This document shows positions 5,955 through 9,444 of a DNA stretch of 9,444 nucleotides, in pieces. The DNA is taken from the NCBI GenBank assembly GCA_023228185.1, contig JALOBQ010000030.1, positions 1 to 9,444 on the forward strand. The letters are read 5' to 3'. Each line of letters starts with the position of its first letter. Position 1 is the stretch's first letter. Source of the DNA: Candidatus Omnitrophota bacterium (GTDB taxonomy: Bacteria > Omnitrophota > Gorgyraeia > Gygaellales > Profunditerraquicolaceae). Below the pieces are notes generated by a model that had not been told where the DNA came from, did not search any database, and saw only the letters and a program-made list of their open reading frames with translations. A program made the position numbers and the translations under genes.

Positions 5955-6959
5955 ATGCGTATTTCAGTTATCGGCGCCGGCGCGATCGGCTGTCTTTTGG
6001 CAGGTTACCTTAAAATAAAAGGCGAAGACGTATCTTTAGTCGGCCGAAATGATACTTTAAAAGCAATTTCATCCAGCGGTCTTTGTATCAGCGGTTCGCG
6101 TGGTAATTTTAACGTAGCGATCCCTATTTCCGATAAGTTAAATAGCAAACCTGAGTTAGTGGTACTGGCTACAAAAATACCGGATGTCGAAACTGCCTTA
6201 AAAGATAATCTTAATTTTATCCGCGGGGCAAAAGTATTAACAATTCAAAATGGCGTTGCCGCCGAAAGTTTAGCGGCTGAATATATCGCGCCCGCTGATA
6301 TTATTTCTGGTATCGTGATCTTTGGGGCGACATATTTAGAGCCGGGTAAGGTTTCGCATAATTTTGAAGGCAGCCTTGTGCTGGGGTCGTTTTTCGGTTT
6401 TAAACCATCTGCCGAGACGGTAAAGATAAGCGAAGTTTTAGATCAGGCTTTTCCGACGATCATTAGCGAAGAGATCAAAGGGATGAAATACGTGAAAATC
6501 TTCGCTAATCTGAATAATTGCCTGCCGGCGATTTTGGGATTAAGTATGCAGGAGATTTTTAAAGATTTAGAGATCAGCCGTGTCAGTTTAGCTATCTGGA
6601 AGGAATGCTTTGAGATTGCAAGAAGAGCCGGTATCAAATTGGTTTCTCTGCCGGGGTTTTCTATTGAGAATGTTATCCGTTTGCTTTCTTTACCAAAGGA
6701 TGAGGCAGTAAAAATTTTCTCCAATATGATGTGTTCTTTGAGCAAAGAACCTCTTTACGGCTCTATTTTGCAGAGTATCAAACGTAAAAAAATCACTGAG
6801 GTCGATTATTTAAATGGCGAGTTTGTCCGCTTGGCGCAAGTAAATAATATGCCGGCGCCAATAAACAAAATTTTGGTTGAACTTGTGCATCAGGTTGAAA
6901 AGAGCGGTAAATTTTTCAGCAAGGAAGAATTATTTAAGAATCTTGAAGGAGTATTCTAA
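5955..6959 (+). CDS. panE: Ketopantoate reductase family protein (2-dehydropantoate 2-reductase)
   Basis: This 334-aa cytoplasmic NADPH-dependent enzyme is of the PanE/ApbA family, which reduces 2-dehydropantoate to pantoate on the way to coenzyme A. The N-terminal Rossmann fold shows MRISVIGAGAIGCLLAGYL, with the glycine-rich loop at 7-12 and Arg31 placed to hold the NADPH phosphate. IQNG at 97-100 supplies the conserved Asn. The C-terminal helical domain has Lys181 and Asn185 with the same K-x3-N spacing as the catalytic Lys and substrate-binding Asn of E. coli PanE, and TEVDYLNGE (281-289) matches the 'EIDYLNG' motif. All key residues seem intact, so the enzyme is probably active. Other family members act on different 2-oxo acids, so the substrate is an inference. 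Its place upstream of a ketosynthase pair could tie pantothenate supply to the carrier-protein cofactor, or it may serve the pathway directly. Confidence 0.82.
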   Translation: MRISVIGAGAIGCLLAGYLKIKGEDVSLVGRNDTLKAISSSGLCISGSRGNFNVAIPISDKLNSKPELVVLATKIPDVETALKDNLNFIRGAKVLTIQNGVAAESLAAEYIAPADIISGIVIFGATYLEPGKVSHNFEGSLVLGSFFGFKPSAETVKISEVLDQAFPTIISEEIKGMKYVKIFANLNNCLPAILGLSMQEIFKDLEISRVSLAIWKECFEIARRAGIKLVSLPGFSIENVIRLLSLPKDEAVKIFSNMMCSLSKEPLYGSILQSIKRKKITEVDYLNGEFVRLAQVNNMPAPINKILVELVHQVEKSGKFFSKEELFKNLEGVF

Positions 6960-6960
6960 A

Positions 6961-7557
6961 ATGGACCAAGTAAATACGCCTTTTCCAAAATTAAAACTTA
7001 CTGTCACGCAGGTTTTTGGAGAGTGTTATCACGGCTATAAAGTAGGCGAAGAGATAATCCTGCAGGATTTTACGCATCCGCCGAAACATTTCTGTTTAGG
7101 GCTGGCGCACGCGCTTTTTCCGACGATCTATGCTTTAAGTTTTGGCGCTAAGTTTGGCTTCCGGGATAACCAGCGCTCGCTTTTAGTGACCTGCCCGGAT
7201 GGCGGAAAACTTGAATTCAAAGCTGAAATCCTGGATAAAAACGGAGCGGTAGAAAATCTGCCTAAAGACCCGCAGCACAAGGGCCCGGATCCTAAAAAAA
7301 TGGTCATTGAGGTAGTGAAAACAAAAGGTAAATGCGCTTTTGGTTATAAGGTAGGGGATAAATGGGAAACTATCGGTTTGAAATGCATCCCGGGATTTTG
7401 CGGCGCGGCGTTTCATACGGCTTTTCCGGCTTTATTTGCTTTGAATTTCGGCGCGAAATTCTTTTTTATGCCTGATCCTGACGGGGTGGATACGGTAACC
7501 TGCCCCGATGGTGGAAATATTGTTTTTAAAGTCTCCCGGGAAAAAGCGAAAGGTTAA
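6961..7557 (+). CDS. Tandem TIGR04076-like cysteine-containing protein
   Basis: This 198-aa soluble protein is built from two copies of one domain of about 80 residues: 10-90 and 112-193, joined by a Pro/Lys-rich linker. Both copies read: K-(L/M)-x-(L/I)-x-V, G-(E/K)-C, GYKVG(E/D), F-C, A(H/F)-x-(A/T)-x-FP-x-(I/L)-(Y/F)-AL-x-FGAKF, VTCPDGG, F-K. This order matches the TIGR04076 family of small uncharacterised proteins, normally single-domain. The conserved cysteines (22, 45, 78 in copy 1; 125, 147, 181 in copy 2, plus 142) suggest metal or redox binding, but no CxxC pair is present. GAAGGAG (6945-6951) gives a good ribosome binding site 9 nt before the ATG. The gene starts 1 nt after the reductase stop and lies directly before the ketosynthase. 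Function unknown; a pathway role is inferred from position only. Confidence 0.8.
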   Translation: MDQVNTPFPKLKLTVTQVFGECYHGYKVGEEIILQDFTHPPKHFCLGLAHALFPTIYALSFGAKFGFRDNQRSLLVTCPDGGKLEFKAEILDKNGAVENLPKDPQHKGPDPKKMVIEVVKTKGKCAFGYKVGDKWETIGLKCIPGFCGAAFHTAFPALFALNFGAKFFFMPDPDGVDTVTCPDGGNIVFKVSREKAKG

Positions 7558-7558
7558 T

Positions 7559-8821
7559 ATGGCTAAACGCAGAGTAGTGATCACCGGAGTAGGAACGATT
7601 TCTCCGAATGGTGTTGGTAAGGAAAACGCCTGGAAGGGGTTTTCTAACGGCGTGTGCGCTATCCGCAAAGTGGATAATTTCGATGTCTCTCTGTTTCATA
7701 CTAAAATTGCCGCCCAGGTGCGCGATTTCGACCCTTTTAAATTGGGTTTAACCCACGAAGAAATGATACGTATGGACCGTTACGTGCAATTTGGCGTTGT
7801 CGCAGGAAAAATGGCTATTGAAGACAGTAAAATTGATTTATCGCGGGAGGATCCTGAACGCGTCGGCGTATGCCTGGCAAATGCCATCTGCGGCACGAAA
7901 TATATGGAAGAGGAATTTGCTCTTGTGACCGAAAACGGCCGTAAACCAATTGATCCGTCTTGCGTGCGGCCTGACCTCTATGACGCGGCAATGTTTAATA
8001 CGCCGTCGATTGAGATCAGCAGTCGTTACGGCTTAAAGGGCAATTGTAATACGATCTCCACCGGCTGCACCGCCGGAACTGACGCGATCGGTTTTGGTTT
8101 AGAAACAATTCAGGATGGAGAACAAGACGTAATGATTTGCGGCGCTGCTGAAGCGCCCTTGACGCCGATTACTTTCGGAGCTTTTGACGTGGTGAACGTA
8201 CTTTCGGTGTGTAATGACCAGCCGGAAAAAGCATCGCGGCCGTTTGATAATAAGCGCGACGGTTTTGTTTTATCCGAAGGCGCCGGGATTTTGGTTTTAG
8301 AGGAATTAACGCACGCCTTGAAACGCTCGGCAAAAATCTATTGCGAGGTTTTAGGCTTTGGCACAAGCTGTAATGCTTTTCATATGACTGACCTGCCTTC
8401 CGACGGAAAAGCCATGGAAACTTGTATCGGTTTAGCCTTAAAAGACGCGCAAGTCAAACCCGCGCAGGTTGATTATATCAATGCCCACGGCTCGAGCACG
8501 CGGATGAATGATATTTTTGAAACCAGCGCTTATAAAACGATTTTCGGAGATTACGCTTATAAGCTGCCGATTAGTTCGTTTAAGTCGATGATCGGCCATC
8601 CGTTAGCTGCGGCAAACGCGATCGAGATGACGATGGCGGCCTTGATCTTTGAGCGCAATATCCTGCCTCCGACGATAAATCAGGAGGAAAAGGACCCGCA
8701 ATGTGATTTATTTTATATCCCCAATCAGGCAATCGCCAAGAAAGTGGATATTATTTTAAAAACAAGCAGTGGTTTTTCAGGCATACATTCTTCGCTTGTC
8801 TTGAAAAGGTTCGGTGGATAA
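7559..8821 (+). CDS. Beta-ketoacyl synthase, catalytic subunit (KSalpha / FabF-like)
   Basis: This 420-aa cytoplasmic thiolase-fold enzyme condenses an acyl chain with malonyl-carrier protein. The whole active site is present: Cys170 in STGCTAGTDAIG, His310 in NAHGSSTRMND, Lys342 and His347 in FKSMIGHPLAAAN. The N-terminus (RRVVITGVGTISPNG) and the C-terminal glycine-rich turn (SSGFSGIHSSLVLKR) are typical of the family. The length is that of FabF and type II PKS KSalpha. ATG 7559 lies 1 nt after the previous stop, with GAAAGG five bases before it; an in-frame upstream start at 7508 would overlap the preceding gene. Its stop shares a base with the ATG of a Cys-less homologue, which makes a KSalpha of a KS/CLF heterodimer more likely than housekeeping FabF. 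The product class (polyketide, aryl polyene, specialised fatty acid) cannot be told from this window. Confidence 0.93.
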   Translation: MAKRRVVITGVGTISPNGVGKENAWKGFSNGVCAIRKVDNFDVSLFHTKIAAQVRDFDPFKLGLTHEEMIRMDRYVQFGVVAGKMAIEDSKIDLSREDPERVGVCLANAICGTKYMEEEFALVTENGRKPIDPSCVRPDLYDAAMFNTPSIEISSRYGLKGNCNTISTGCTAGTDAIGFGLETIQDGEQDVMICGAAEAPLTPITFGAFDVVNVLSVCNDQPEKASRPFDNKRDGFVLSEGAGILVLEELTHALKRSAKIYCEVLGFGTSCNAFHMTDLPSDGKAMETCIGLALKDAQVKPAQVDYINAHGSSTRMNDIFETSAYKTIFGDYAYKLPISSFKSMIGHPLAAANAIEMTMAALIFERNILPPTINQEEKDPQCDLFYIPNQAIAKKVDIILKTSSGFSGIHSSLVLKRFGG

Positions 8822-9444
8822 TGGAAAAAATAGCAATTACCGGTATCGGTTTAGTCAGCCCTTCAGGAATCGGCAAACGGCAATTCTGGGCGAATATTAA
8901 AAGCGGCAGGCCTTTTATCAAAGAAATTACCCGTTTTGACGCTTCCAAATACCCCACGCATATCGCCGGACAAATTGACGATCTGGAAAAATACAGCCAT
9001 ATCTCCGAAAGGTTATTAAAAAAAATTGACGCTTTTTCCCATATGGCGCTGGTTGCCAGCGAATTGGCTTTAATCGACGCCGGCCTGGATATTAAAAAAG
9101 AAGACCCTAATTTAGTGGGTATTTTTTTGGGTAACGCTATCGGCGGATGGTTATACGCGGAAACAGAATTAAGGGACCTTTATCTGGAGGGCCGCGAAGG
9201 TGTTTCTCCTTATATGGCAAGCGCCTGGTTTCCTGCCGCCCCGCAAGGCCAGGTTTCTATTTATTACGGGATCAAAGGTTTCAGTAAAACTGTCGTGGCT
9301 GACCGGGCGAGTTCCTTAATGGCTTTAGGCTATGGTAAAAAAGTATTATTGAAAAATAAATTGAATGTAATTTTAGGCGGCGGCATGGAAGCGCCTGTTT
9401 CGCCCTATGCGTTATTATGCTGTAATACTTACGGCGCGCTTTCA
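8821..9444 (+). CDS. Chain-length-factor-like ketosynthase homologue lacking the catalytic Cys (partial, 3' end outside window)
   Basis: 208 codons are open to the window edge. The protein begins MEKIAITGIGLVSPSG and aligns without gaps to the upstream ketosynthase around the active site: YGIKG...ADRASSLMALGYG against YGLKG...STGCTAGTDAIGFG, then GGGMEAPVSP against CGAAEAPLTP. The nucleophile position is Arg162 (CGG at 9304-9306) instead of Cys, so it cannot carry the acyl-enzyme. This is what KSbeta/chain-length factors look like; the best-known ones in aromatic type II PKSs carry Gln there. The family partners KSalpha in a heterodimer and helps set chain length. The TAATG overlap (stop of KSalpha, start here) is the usual coupling for such pairs and supports equal amounts. 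The C-terminal half, with the two His positions, is not visible, so loss of those residues cannot be judged. An inactive FabF paralogue is the alternative. Confidence 0.88.
   Translation, partial: MEKIAITGIGLVSPSGIGKRQFWANIKSGRPFIKEITRFDASKYPTHIAGQIDDLEKYSHISERLLKKIDAFSHMALVASELALIDAGLDIKKEDPNLVGIFLGNAIGGWLYAETELRDLYLEGREGVSPYMASAWFPAAPQGQVSIYYGIKGFSKTVVADRASSLMALGYGKKVLLKNKLNVILGGGMEAPVSPYALLCCNTYGALS

Noticed and set aside
7508..7558. Upstream ATG at 7508 as the ketosynthase start
   Set aside because: It would overlap the previous gene by 50 nt and add a tail absent from the family; ATG 7559 has a ribosome binding site and begins the conserved RRVVITG strand.
7559..8821. First ketosynthase as plain housekeeping FabF
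   Set aside because: Its motifs alone would allow it, but the overlapping Cys-less partner and the absence of fabD/fabG/acpP neighbours in the window make a KSalpha role more likely. Not excluded.
1293..8957. Minus-strand open frames of 65-143 codons scattered across the window
   Set aside because: All but one lie opposite well-supported genes; the one at 5553-5762 covers mostly the promoter/leader gap. None has recognisable motifs or convincing ribosome binding sites, so they are shadows.
8821..9444. Second ketosynthase as a decaying pseudogene
   Set aside because: The frame is open across 208 codons with well-kept family motifs; only the nucleophile region is changed, and the pair is translationally coupled.

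Overview
The window (about 43% GC by eye, all genes on the + strand) reads as a piece of chromosome from a diderm, Gram-negative-type bacterium. The pseudopilin set and the style of the proteins remind me of uncultured lineages such as Omnitrophota. That assignment is a guess from overall protein style; no marker gene in the window settles it.

Region 1 (1-5492) is one long operon for a type II secretion / type IV pilus-like machine. It runs: the last eight codons of what looks like the GspE/PilB ATPase; an 89-bp gap filled by a 23-bp-period repeat array; gspF (inner-membrane platform); gspL (actin-like domain, membrane segment and periplasmic PilN-like domain in one protein); gspM (PilO-like); then pseudopilins gspG, gspI, gspJ and gspK. 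From gspL on, the genes abut or overlap (ATGA overlap for L/M; 23, 47 and 32 nt overlaps for G/I, I/J and J/K), so they are probably co-translated. L and M sit between F and G, unlike the classical C-D-E-F-G-H-I-J-K-L-M order, and no gspH is seen between gspG and gspI.

Region 2 (5493-5690) is the only sizeable gap. It holds a near-consensus sigma70-type promoter (TTGACA, 17 bp, TAAAAT). A perfect 18-bp palindrome follows immediately, and its half-site also occurs across the start of the -10. A leader follows in which two hairpins compete for the same segment. This looks like the control region of the downstream operon.

Region 3 (5691-9444, running off the end) is a second operon: an 86-aa protein of unknown function, a ketopantoate-reductase-family enzyme, a 198-aa protein made of two copies of a TIGR04076-like domain, a ketosynthase with an intact Cys-His-His active site, and, overlapping its stop codon by one base, a second ketosynthase homologue in which the catalytic Cys is replaced by Arg. 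The last two genes have the hallmark arrangement of a KS/chain-length-factor (KSalpha/KSbeta) pair from a type II polyketide or aryl-polyene-type synthase. The reductase could feed pantothenate/phosphopantetheine supply for the acyl carrier protein, but that is inference. The carrier protein, ketoreductase, dehydratase and similar genes would be expected beyond the right edge.

Most promising for follow-up are the KS/CLF-type operon with its Arg-substituted partner and unusual companions, its palindromic promoter, and the repeat array wedged between gspE and gspF.
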